DNA from: Bacteroidota bacterium
GTDB lineage: Bacteria > Bacteroidota > Rhodothermia > Rhodothermales > UBA10348
Direction: 5' to 3'
DNA length: 64,000 nucleotides
Assembly: GCA_022567305.1 (NCBI GenBank)
Contig: JADFHF010000013.1
Span: forward strand, 20,827 to 84,826
Part shown: positions 8,733 to 16,874 of the stretch, in pieces
How positions within the stretch are numbered: the stretch's first letter is position 1
Layout: every line of letters begins with the position of its first letter
Program-made: the position numbers and the translations under genes
The notes under the pieces: generated by a model
What the model saw: the letters and a program-made list of their open reading frames with translations, nothing else
Database searches by the model: none
What the model was told of the DNA's origin: nothing

Positions 8733-11192
8733 TTAATCGGTTGCAGGCGGAAGGAGTCGCATCTCGTGTAGGATGGATCGATCGGCGAAGTCGTCCGGCG
8801 AATCAGGAAGGAAAAGTGTGTACGATTCGAAATCCAGATACGTCGCTATAAAGTTGTCGTATCGCTGCGAGAACGGATTGCCGCTTTGGCCCCCGGGATA
8901 GACGCCAAATGAGGTCGGCGGCTCGGTGGAAAAATCGACTACGACCCGCCAGGAGGCACTCGATGTGGACGACATGCTACCCGCCGGCGAGAGAGTCTGG
9001 CGGTACCCTGGATACGGATAAGGACCTCTCCAAATCGGTTTCAGGAATGTCGACCGTGTAATGTGACGAATCGTCAATTGATGATTAGCGCCCCACAGCA
9101 GCGACGCTCGATCCGATTTCAGTGCTTCCCCGTACGTACGTGCGACCCATTCCAGAGCTTGCGCCATCAGATCAGCGGCATTCTCGCGGTCCGGCGTGTC
9201 GACGATATCCAGCCAAATGGACTCCGGATCCTCTTTCAAGAGCCTGAAGAGACGCGTATTTGAGGGCATGCGGATGGTCTGAAATTCTGTTTCATCCCAG
9301 GCGAGCTGCTCAAGATGGGTCAGGTATTCGTGGAATAGAATAGGTTCAATCTGGTCAATCGAAGTTTCGCCATTCCACGACAGCAGCAAATCCTTGATTT
9401 CTAGAGCGACGGCAGACAACTCTGATTCAGGTGCCAGTAGCGGCAAAAAGAGATCGGCTTGAACGGCGTGCACATCGGATTGATATGCTCTTAGATCCTG
9501 AACCGAATGAAGATCAGATGACTCAAGTAATCCATTGATTCGAAGAGACCGATAGGCGTCCCTCCAATCACGTCCCAGGTAATACGGATAACCCTTAGCG
9601 ATCGGTTGTTGATTTGTGGAGGTGAGGTAGCCTTGTGCCGGATTCCTTGAATGTGGGAGTTCGTCGAAGGGGATTCGACCATTCCATGCATGATCGAACG
9701 TGGAACCGTCCAACGACTCAGCGCCTGTATCGCCCGATCGTACAGGCATAAACCCGGTCGAACGGATGGCTATCGTACCGCTCCGATCCACGTACAGAAT
9801 ATTCTGCATAGGGGAATCCCAGAGCCGGGTGGCTACCTCAAACTCATCATAATTGCGAGCGCGGCCCATTTTCCAGATGGCCAGCAGTGTGCGCGAGGTG
9901 TCATGGGCCGCCCAGCGGATGGCCGTTGCTGACTCTTCCCCAAGCATCACCGGTCCAAATCGAGAAATTAAAACCGAGTCCGGTTCGGGCGCCTCTCCGG
10001 CGACCTCGATCTCATCATAAATATTCAGGAATGGTTCGAATTCCCCATCGATGAAGTAACCGGATCGATCCGCTGAGAGCTCAAGATTATAATAGTCGAT
10101 CTGATCCGAACCGGTATTGGTAAAAGCCCAGGCTGTCTGCGTTGTGATACCCTCAATAATTACAGGGGCCCCCGGAATCGTGACACCGTACACATTCATC
10201 TCCGGGGTAATCAGATGCGCTTCGTACCAAATCGAAGGAACCGACAGGTTCAAATGCATATCTCCGGCCAGGATGGGATACCCTGTCGTGGATCGAGTGC
10301 CGTCGACCGCCCAGTTGTTCGATCCTTTTCCGGGTCGAAGACCTTCGGTCAGATCGTCCAGGGGCGAACCGAAGAGATCATCTGCGTGATGTTCAGTTGA
10401 GGTGATTCTGAATTTGTCCGAAGAATGACTCGTATTGGTTGCGCCCTCTTCTGAAATCGTTCCCTCCTCAGGTATAATGGGCACCACGTACTTGGAATAC
10501 CTGGGAAATAGGCGTTCGTAGTCCGCATCTGAGAAAGCATCCTTGAGGCGCTTGTACCTTTCATCCTTTGACGTAAAGGTCAAATCGTAACTCATGTAGA
10601 GCAGTACGGAAATGGCGTCTTCGGTTGTGAGTTGCCTGGGGCGATATCCCAATATTCTGAATTCGAACGGGTCGTCCGATGGATCCAGTGAATCGATATA
10701 CGCATTGGCGCCAGCTTGATACCAGGAGATTAGATCGAACTGCTCACCTCCTTTTTCCGTGAGCCAGGCGGCGTGCTGCTCCGTAGTCCAGCGCATTCCA
10801 ATTCTTCGAAAAAACTGATCCGTCTGAAGAGCGCTCCGCCCCAAAACTTCCGACAAATTTCCCCTGGCAGCCCGTGACAAAAAATCGATCTGAAAAAGAC
10901 GATCCTGGGCCACGGTATACCCGAATGCGATCACCGCATCTCGATCGTTGGACGCGAAGATGTGGGGCACTCCGCGTTCATCCCTGACGACGTGAACCTC
11001 ATCCGTCAATGTGGGGAGCTCAAGCACCCCTGAGCCTAGGTCGTCTGCGTTTCTAGCTGTTCGATATAAGCCATCGGCGGGATCAAGCAACGGGCCGAGC
11101 GCAAAGCGGTCCGATATCGGGACGTTTAGTGCAACCAGGAATGCAGATAGTCCGAGAAACGAGGCTATAAGACGAACAATTTTTCCCGTCAT
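8733..11192 (-). CDS. Penicillin-acylase family Ntn-hydrolase, exported
   Basis: Periplasmic amidohydrolase of the penicillin G acylase / N-acyl-homoserine-lactone acylase superfamily, 819 residues. It begins with an uncleaved anchor or signal segment (IASFLGLSAFLVALNV). The precursor is normally cut before a Ser that becomes the nucleophile of the beta chain: here GKGSNNWAVDG, Ser at about 291, followed by the family's GDMHLNLSVPSIWYE. The alpha-chain motif VVRDERGVPHIFA and the helix with AVIAFGYTVAQDRLFQIDFLSR are also present. The true substrate in such proteins is rarely penicillin; acyl-lactones, lipopeptides or acylated amines are equally possible. Its ATG overlaps the stop of the upstream parA-like gene by four bases (ATGA), so the two are translationally coupled. 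Confidence 0.93.
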   Translation of the reverse strand: MTGKIVRLIASFLGLSAFLVALNVPISDRFALGPLLDPADGLYRTARNADDLGSGVLELPTLTDEVHVVRDERGVPHIFASNDRDAVIAFGYTVAQDRLFQIDFLSRAARGNLSEVLGRSALQTDQFFRRIGMRWTTEQHAAWLTEKGGEQFDLISWYQAGANAYIDSLDPSDDPFEFRILGYRPRQLTTEDAISVLLYMSYDLTFTSKDERYKRLKDAFSDADYERLFPRYSKYVVPIIPEEGTISEEGATNTSHSSDKFRITSTEHHADDLFGSPLDDLTEGLRPGKGSNNWAVDGTRSTTGYPILAGDMHLNLSVPSIWYEAHLITPEMNVYGVTIPGAPVIIEGITTQTAWAFTNTGSDQIDYYNLELSADRSGYFIDGEFEPFLNIYDEIEVAGEAPEPDSVLISRFGPVMLGEESATAIRWAAHDTSRTLLAIWKMGRARNYDEFEVATRLWDSPMQNILYVDRSGTIAIRSTGFMPVRSGDTGAESLDGSTFDHAWNGRIPFDELPHSRNPAQGYLTSTNQQPIAKGYPYYLGRDWRDAYRSLRINGLLESSDLHSVQDLRAYQSDVHAVQADLFLPLLAPESELSAVALEIKDLLLSWNGETSIDQIEPILFHEYLTHLEQLAWDETEFQTIRMPSNTRLFRLLKEDPESIWLDIVDTPDRENAADLMAQALEWVARTYGEALKSDRASLLWGANHQLTIRHITRSTFLKPIWRGPYPYPGYRQTLSPAGSMSSTSSASWRVVVDFSTEPPTSFGVYPGGQSGNPFSQRYDNFIATYLDFESYTLFLPDSPDDFADRSILHEMRLLPPATD

Positions 11193-12025
11193 AGAAATGA
11201 GAATTGTTCGCCCGACGAATGAGCTTTGATCTCTTCCTTGGATTCCGGTCCGAGATCGCCGCCGTCTATCGGATCGAATAGTTGTCCGAGTTCGTCGGCA
11301 GCGCTCGCATAGTCGATCGAACCACGTGCTTGCGGATCAGATTCGAAAACCGTTTGTCCGTTCTGCCGCGTGAGCGACAATGCCGTACACGTACGGATCA
11401 CCGTCCGCATCACGCGTTCCCCGTACCGCTCTCGAAGGTACTTTCGATACCCGAGATGATTCCTTTTTCGACCGTCCACCATGGTCAGAAGAAATTTTGG
11501 AGTTGCCAAATCGGGATTCAGTCTTTTTCGCACGACCTGCGCCGTCTGATAGGTCTGTTCCCCACCCAATACCGGCTGGTATTCTGGAAGAACCGGAATC
11601 ACTACAAAATTACTGGCAACGAGTGCGTTGAGGCTGAATACAGTAACGGCAGCAGCGATGTCAAAAATGATTAAATCGTAGTGCTTATCCATGCAATCCA
11701 CGAATTCTCTTAGCCAGAGAACATCAGTGGGCTTGGTCAGGCGACGAATCGCTGATGAAAGAGCGGCAGAAGACGGAACCAGGTCGAATGTTCTCAACGG
11801 AGTAATGGGTACCTTCTCCGACTCAATGTCCTCTTCGAACAAGACGAGCGATGACAGTTTTGCAGCGGCCTCGGTCTCGCCCATCATTCTGGTCAAAAAG
11901 GCTTGCGGGTCCAGGTCCACAACAAGAACATCTCGCCCGGTCATTCCGAACGCGGCGGCCAGATTCATGACCGTTGTGGTCTTCCCGGTACCGCCCTTGT
12001 GGTTACAAATAGTCAGCGTGATCAT
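11189..12025 (-). CDS. ParA/MinD-type ATPase, orphan
   Basis: Cytoplasmic partitioning ATPase of 278 residues with a deviant Walker A box CNHKGGTGKTTT at 7-18 (both the signature and the catalytic lysine present), a switch I region VVDLDPQAF, and Walker B LIIFDIAAAVTV. The usual Walker B Asp is there. No parB-like gene or parS-like repeat lies nearby, so it may be an orphan ParA that positions something other than the chromosome. The residue stretch after Walker B (VVIPVLPEYQPVLGG) fits the family. Divergent from lnt with a 56-bp gap, and four-base overlap with the hydrolase downstream makes it the first gene of the five-gene minus-strand operon. Confidence 0.92.
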   Translation of the reverse strand: MITLTICNHKGGTGKTTTVMNLAAAFGMTGRDVLVVDLDPQAFLTRMMGETEAAAKLSSLVLFEEDIESEKVPITPLRTFDLVPSSAALSSAIRRLTKPTDVLWLREFVDCMDKHYDLIIFDIAAAVTVFSLNALVASNFVVIPVLPEYQPVLGGEQTYQTAQVVRKRLNPDLATPKFLLTMVDGRKRNHLGYRKYLRERYGERVMRTVIRTCTALSLTRQNGQTVFESDPQARGSIDYASAADELGQLFDPIDGGDLGPESKEEIKAHSSGEQFSFL

Positions 12026-12081
12026 GCGAGAGGCCGATTGAGCCGACTTCAGGTTGGGTTAAAGTAGCTTTCACGAACTCG

Positions 12082-13662
12082 GTGAGTCAACTACAGATAT
12101 ATACTTTACGTCCAGGCGGCCGTTCATGGCTAACCACCCGTAGTCTACGGTGGTGGACGCTCGCGTCGGGACTTGCTCTCGGATTCAGTTTCCCTCCGTA
12201 TGGGATGACCGTCCTGGCCTGGATTAGCCTTGTACCCCTCTTTCTTTCCGCTCGTTTTCTTCCGCCCAGGTCGGCCTTTGTAAACGCGTGGTTTTTTTAT
12301 CTCGGCACTTTTGCTGTGGCGTTCCATTGGCCACTCCTTCATGTCCGTGCCGATACGGCACTCGTATCGGCCACCGCATGGCTGGCTTTCACGATGGTAC
12401 TTGCCGTTCCCGTTGGGTTTTCTTCATGGGTTTCTAAGAGATATTCAGGCGTCTCCTCCATCTGGTTGGCCGGACTCATGATCCTTCTCGTTGAGTTTGT
12501 CCTCAGATCGGGGCCCATACCCATGCCGTGGACCGCCCTCGGATACTCTCAAGCATCTTCCGGCGCTGTGGTCAGAGCCTCCTCCTGGATGGGCTCCACC
12601 GGATTGTCAACGGCCCTCGTCATAGCCAATGCCTGCCTGGCCCAAGGACTTCTCCTGGAAAAGAGGAATCGAATCCGTCTCGTGATCGCGAGTTTTACCG
12701 TTCCGGCGCTGGTACTTGCCCTGGGCCTTGCGAAGCATTCAAATGAATCGGCCGAGCAGAAGAACATCGCTGTCATCCAGCCCGGCTATTCGCCAGATGA
12801 GTGGTCCGATACTCATAATGAAAGCCGGGTTCAAAAGATGATCGCTCTATCTGATTCCACGATCCAGTCGTCATCTATACAAATCGATCTTGTCGTCTGG
12901 CCGGAAACGACGCTGCCAATAATAAATTCCCGATCGGAGGGCCATCCGCTGATGAAGAAACTTACCTCCTGGACGGAATCTCATTCGGTATCTCTTCTCA
13001 CAGGCGCCATTACGACCACCGGCGAATCGGCCGGCTTCGGCCCACCGTATTACAACAGTGCAATATTGTTTGCGCCGGGAGCCGCTCCTTCCACGCGTTC
13101 GAAAAACATTTTGGTACCGTTTGCCGAATCTGTTCCTCTTGCAAATCTCTTTTCCTTCTTGGAACGATTCGCCGTTCCGGCCGGGGGAGTTGCCGGATAT
13201 CTTCCCGGAGAAAAGCCTTCCGTTATAGCCAGTGGCGGCATCCATATTGGCATAATTATCTGCTTTGAGATTGCTTTTCCTCAATATGCGTCTGAACTGA
13301 AAAACAATGACAGCAATCTTTTCATCGTCCTTACGCAAAGCGGCTGGTGGCGCGGTTCCGCCGGTTACAGGCAACAGATCATGTATGCGCGTTTTCGGGC
13401 TGTTGAGCAGGGACGTACACTGGTTCAGGCGAGTGTCGATGGGATATCGGGAATAATCACGCCTGACGCGATCGTACACGACCTTACATCGATCCGAACA
13501 CAAGCAACTCTCGTTCATCGTGTATCCCTTTACTCCGCGTCTACTTTCTATGGAAAGTTTGGGGATCTGTGGAATTGGATCGTTTTGGGGATCTGGCTAT
13601 CAATTACGCTGTTCTACGGCGTCCGCCAAAAGCATATCGCATCCAACCTCTTTGCTCCGTGA
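12082..13662 (+). CDS. lnt: Apolipoprotein N-acyltransferase
   Basis: Inner-membrane enzyme that adds the third acyl chain to the N-terminal cysteine of lipoproteins; the window is rich in lipoprotein genes. 526 residues: six or so N-terminal membrane helices, a periplasmic nitrilase domain and a C-terminal helix. The catalytic triad is visible as Glu275 (WPET), Lys341 (SKNILVPFAES) and Cys394 (IIICFEIAFP). GTG at 12082 is used as start because there is no in-frame ATG before the first helix. Its stop overlaps the GTG of the maf gene (GTGA), indicating coupled translation. Confidence 0.95.
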   Translation: MSQLQIYTLRPGGRSWLTTRSLRWWTLASGLALGFSFPPYGMTVLAWISLVPLFLSARFLPPRSAFVNAWFFYLGTFAVAFHWPLLHVRADTALVSATAWLAFTMVLAVPVGFSSWVSKRYSGVSSIWLAGLMILLVEFVLRSGPIPMPWTALGYSQASSGAVVRASSWMGSTGLSTALVIANACLAQGLLLEKRNRIRLVIASFTVPALVLALGLAKHSNESAEQKNIAVIQPGYSPDEWSDTHNESRVQKMIALSDSTIQSSSIQIDLVVWPETTLPIINSRSEGHPLMKKLTSWTESHSVSLLTGAITTTGESAGFGPPYYNSAILFAPGAAPSTRSKNILVPFAESVPLANLFSFLERFAVPAGGVAGYLPGEKPSVIASGGIHIGIIICFEIAFPQYASELKNNDSNLFIVLTQSGWWRGSAGYRQQIMYARFRAVEQGRTLVQASVDGISGIITPDAIVHDLTSIRTQATLVHRVSLYSASTFYGKFGDLWNWIVLGIWLSITLFYGVRQKHIASNLFAP

Positions 13663-14249
13663 AACTGAAATCCCCATTGATCCTTGCATCTGGTTCGCCG
13701 CGAAGGAAACACCTTCTCGAATCCCTGCATATTCCATTCGAGGTTCAGGCGGCAGATATCGAAGAGACCCGTCTTCCCGGGGAAGATCCTGCAGAAATGG
13801 TGACCCGCCTGGCCCGAGAAAAAGCGCAAGCCGTGTCCAAGATGCATATCAATTCACTCGTTTTGGCTGCTGATACAACGGTGGTTCTGGATGGAGAATT
13901 GCTCGGTAAGCCAAGAGACAAAGCCGATTCGATCCAAATGCTGACGCGCCTGAGTGGGCGGTCCCACACGGTTATTACGGGAATCGCTCTCTTGCACGAA
14001 CAGACAGGGCGATTATCAACTGCATTCGAATCTACGCTCGTTACGTTCGACAGCATGAGCGATACAGAGATTGTTGACTATGTTGATACGGGTTCGCCTC
14101 TCGATAAAGCGGGTTCGTACGGAATCCAAGATGATCGTGGTGCACTCTTCGTTTCGCGGATAGAGGGTGATTTTTTTAACGTGATGGGACTTCCACTCAA
14201 TAGACTTTATCGACTTTTGAAAACTGATTTTGGCGATTTAATCGAATAG
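13659..14249 (+). CDS. maf: Maf family nucleoside-triphosphate pyrophosphatase
   Basis: House-cleaning pyrophosphatase that hydrolyses non-canonical nucleoside triphosphates (dTTP/UTP-type in the YhdE branch), once described as a septum inhibitor. The GTG at 13659 overlaps the lnt stop and gives a 196-residue protein beginning MKLKSPLILASGSPRRKHLL. The frame is open 90 bases further up inside lnt, but that part has no family similarity. Seen: the phosphate-binding SGSPRR motif, ADTTVVLDGELLGKP, SGRSHTVITG and the C-terminal YGIQDDRGALFVSRIEG with the metal-binding Glu. All family motifs are intact. Confidence 0.95.
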   Translation: MKLKSPLILASGSPRRKHLLESLHIPFEVQAADIEETRLPGEDPAEMVTRLAREKAQAVSKMHINSLVLAADTTVVLDGELLGKPRDKADSIQMLTRLSGRSHTVITGIALLHEQTGRLSTAFESTLVTFDSMSDTEIVDYVDTGSPLDKAGSYGIQDDRGALFVSRIEGDFFNVMGLPLNRLYRLLKTDFGDLIE

Positions 14250-14301
14250 AAGAACTAAGTTGAGAACTGGTACTTAGACGAATCGAAACGACACGATACC
14301 C

Positions 14302-15045
14302 GTGGCTAAATCTTTCAGTGACATACGCGCCCTTCTCATCCAGGCTCGGAACACGCCGGATATGGAGGCCCAGGAGCAAGATTGCTTCGTCGAGCGGACG
14401 CGTTTGGATTCGTCTCAGTTGTTCAGTCTGAATATTGCTCAGTCGGATCTGGCTGAACTCGATCTGGACCAGTATGACGTACTATTTATTGGAGGTGCCG
14501 GTGAGTATTCGGCGACGGGCGAATATCCTTGGATGAGCCACCTCCTCGAGCTTGTTCAGACGGCATACGAAAATAAGTTGCCAACCTTCGGATCCTGTTG
14601 GGGACATCAGGTTATTGCGCGCGCGCTTGGTGGCACGGTCATTCACGATCCGGCGCTATCAGAGATGGGGTGTCTTCTAGTTATACTAACGGAAGCCGGC
14701 AAGATCGATCGACTGTTCACGGATTTCCCGGCGTCATTCCGTGCAAATATGGGACATCACGACCGGGTTACTGAACTACCGGATGGTGCGGTCCAGTTAG
14801 CCGTGAGTGAGACCCAACCCAATGAGGCGTTTCGAATGCAGGATGCTCCCATGTATGGAACTCAATTCCATAGCGAGCTTGATGCTCATCGGGAACGAGA
14901 GAGACTCATTCGATACAGGCCCCTCTATAAAGCTGCAATGCCAAGCGAGGAAGTGTATCAAAACGTAATAGCCTCCTTGGCCGAGACGACTGAGGTCGAC
15001 CATTTGATGCACGATTTCCTATTGAAGTTCGTGGTGTCTGAGTAA
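14302..15045 (+). CDS. Class I glutamine amidotransferase-like protein
   Basis: Predicted GATase1-fold hydrolase, 247 residues, GTG start at 14302 (no in-frame ATG nearby). The nucleophile is Cys99 in FGSCWGHQ and the other triad members are His190 and Glu192 in FHSELD, so it should be active. It resembles stand-alone GMP-synthase-type amidotransferases that act on small amides or peptides rather than GuaA itself: no synthetase domain follows. Substrate unknown. It sits 52 bp after maf on the same strand, convergent with the SLC13 transporter. Confidence 0.85.
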   Translation: MAKSFSDIRALLIQARNTPDMEAQEQDCFVERTRLDSSQLFSLNIAQSDLAELDLDQYDVLFIGGAGEYSATGEYPWMSHLLELVQTAYENKLPTFGSCWGHQVIARALGGTVIHDPALSEMGCLLVILTEAGKIDRLFTDFPASFRANMGHHDRVTELPDGAVQLAVSETQPNEAFRMQDAPMYGTQFHSELDAHRERERLIRYRPLYKAAMPSEEVYQNVIASLAETTEVDHLMHDFLLKFVVSE

Positions 15046-15053
15046 GCGACGGC

Positions 15054-15200
15054 TCAGAGGGCCTGTACTCTCAGTTCGGCACGTTGCACGAGGGCGGAGA
15101 TTCCCTCGAGGCGGATTTCATCGGTACCCAGAATCAACGTCGAGATCCACTGGAACGGCTCGCCGTGAGAAAGGGGCTTGGTTACTAGCGTCTCCGTCAT
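15054..15200 (-). CDS. Possible small protein of 48 residues
   Basis: An ATG at 15200 opens a 48-codon frame ten bases after the stop of the SLC13 transporter gene on the same strand. The product is soluble, begins MTETLVTKPLSHGEPFQW and ends RAELRVQAL, with a predicted short strand-rich middle and amphipathic helix at the end. No family was recognised and no clear ribosome binding site precedes it, so translation may depend on coupling with the transporter. It could be a real conserved small protein or chance; it ends just before the convergent amidotransferase gene. Confidence 0.35.
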   Translation of the reverse strand: MTETLVTKPLSHGEPFQWISTLILGTDEIRLEGISALVQRAELRVQAL

Positions 15201-15210
15201 GGCGTGAAGC

Positions 15211-16680
15211 TCAGAATCGGGTCAACAAATTCGCCGGGAGAACGAGAGAAAAGAGGGTGATGATCAGGATGAAAACAAGATTTAAGTAGACTCCGGCACG
15301 AGCCATCTCCGGTAGCGTGATGAATCCGCTCCCATACACGACCGCATTCGGTGGTGTAGCGACGGGAAGCATGAAAGCGCAACTCGCTGCAATCGTCGCC
15401 GGAATCACGAACACCAGAGGCTCGCCGGTCAGCGCGAAAGCAACAGAGCCAACAATCGGCAAAAAGGCTGCGGCCGTGGCCGTATTACTGGTAAGTTCCG
15501 TAAGAAAAATGACGGTAGTCGTAACCAGGAGGACGAGGATAGGAGTAGGCAAAACAGCAAGCTGAGAGAGGCCCTCTCCTATCCATGCGGCCAATCCACT
15601 GCTGTCAATCGCCCCTGCCAGGCTAAGACCGCCGCCAAACAGAATAAGCACTCCCCATGGAATCCTTTGTGCCTGGGACCACGCCAGAAGTCGATCACCC
15701 CTGAGCGACTCGGCTGGAAGTACAAATAGGATCACCGCACCGGCCATCGCGATACCAGGATCAGAAAGCCCAGGAACGATTCCCGTTAGCAAGGGCCTCG
15801 TCACCCAAAGGAGGGCCACACCAAAAAAAATAATAGAAACGCGAAACTCACGCTTCGAAAACGGTCCCAATTCCGTGTATTTCTCTCTAAACATGCGGCG
15901 TCCGCCGGGAATCGAATCGAATTCAGGGCGATAAACCCCATACACCAGAATCAGATAGACTACGGGAAGGCCGACGAGGACCAGTGGAATGCCCACCCAA
16001 AGCCACTCTACGAATCCGATTGCAATTCCGTACGTGTCTTCCAGAAATCCGGCCATTAAGGCATTGGGTGGCGTTCCGATCAATGTGCCCACACCGCCCA
16101 CACTCGCAGCGTATGCAATAGAAAGCATAAGCAATGTTCCAAATCGGTGGATCGATTTTTCTCCGATTTGTACCGAAGACGATGCAAGATGGACGACGGA
16201 AATGCCAATAGGAAGCATCATCAATGTGGTCGCCGTATTGGACACCCACATACTTATAAAAGCTGTTGCAATCATGAATCCAGCGACAATCATCTTCGGG
16301 GAGTTCCCGGTTTTTCCGAGGATCATGAGCGCAAGCCTCTTGTGGAGGCCCGAAAGTTGAACGGCTTCAGCGATCAAGAAACCACCCAAGAACAGGTATA
16401 TAAGGGGGTTCGCATACGGAGCAGCGGCCGATCGAATGTCAGCGATCCCCAGAAATGGGAATAAGACGAGAGGGATCAGAGAGGTGGCCGGAATGGGCAC
16501 TGCTTCCGTCATCCACCAGACAGCCATTAATAGCGCGACACCGGTAACCCTCCAGGCTTCTACACTCAAGCTCTCGGGCGGACCGAGGACCACGGTCAAC
16601 ACCAAACAAGCTGGACCGGCGAAAAGACCGGCTAGCCGAACCCGGTCGGCTCTAAAAATGGCTTGTGTCTTCGGTTCCAA
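15211..16680 (-). CDS. SLC13/DASS-type sodium:anion symporter
   Basis: Inner-membrane carrier of di- or tricarboxylates or sulfate with sodium, 489 residues and about 11-13 helices. Seen: an N-terminal helix pair, the WWMTEAVPIPATSLIPLVLFP motif characteristic of the family near 55-75, and two SNT motifs at the sodium sites: VSNTATTLMML near 165-175 and LTSNTATAAAFLP near 400-412. Substrate choice between succinate-type acids and sulfate cannot be made from sequence. Divergent from the GAF protein across a 194-bp gap that must hold both promoters. Confidence 0.94.
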   Translation of the reverse strand: MEPKTQAIFRADRVRLAGLFAGPACLVLTVVLGPPESLSVEAWRVTGVALLMAVWWMTEAVPIPATSLIPLVLFPFLGIADIRSAAAPYANPLIYLFLGGFLIAEAVQLSGLHKRLALMILGKTGNSPKMIVAGFMIATAFISMWVSNTATTLMMLPIGISVVHLASSSVQIGEKSIHRFGTLLMLSIAYAASVGGVGTLIGTPPNALMAGFLEDTYGIAIGFVEWLWVGIPLVLVGLPVVYLILVYGVYRPEFDSIPGGRRMFREKYTELGPFSKREFRVSIIFFGVALLWVTRPLLTGIVPGLSDPGIAMAGAVILFVLPAESLRGDRLLAWSQAQRIPWGVLILFGGGLSLAGAIDSSGLAAWIGEGLSQLAVLPTPILVLLVTTTVIFLTELTSNTATAAAFLPIVGSVAFALTGEPLVFVIPATIAASCAFMLPVATPPNAVVYGSGFITLPEMARAGVYLNLVFILIITLFSLVLPANLLTRF

Positions 16681-16874
16681 GCTTCGCTCTTACATTCGTT
16701 TACAGTGACAACGGGAGTAACAATCTCGACTGTAATCGAACTAACATGGTCGCATGTAACGTACCAATGAGACAGTTTCGTTGCTACGATTTCACATACC
16801 GGGACTCACGCAACTCAACAGACGCTTTATCGTTTATAGAACACGGCTAATCATCGCTACCTGCATTTATAAAT

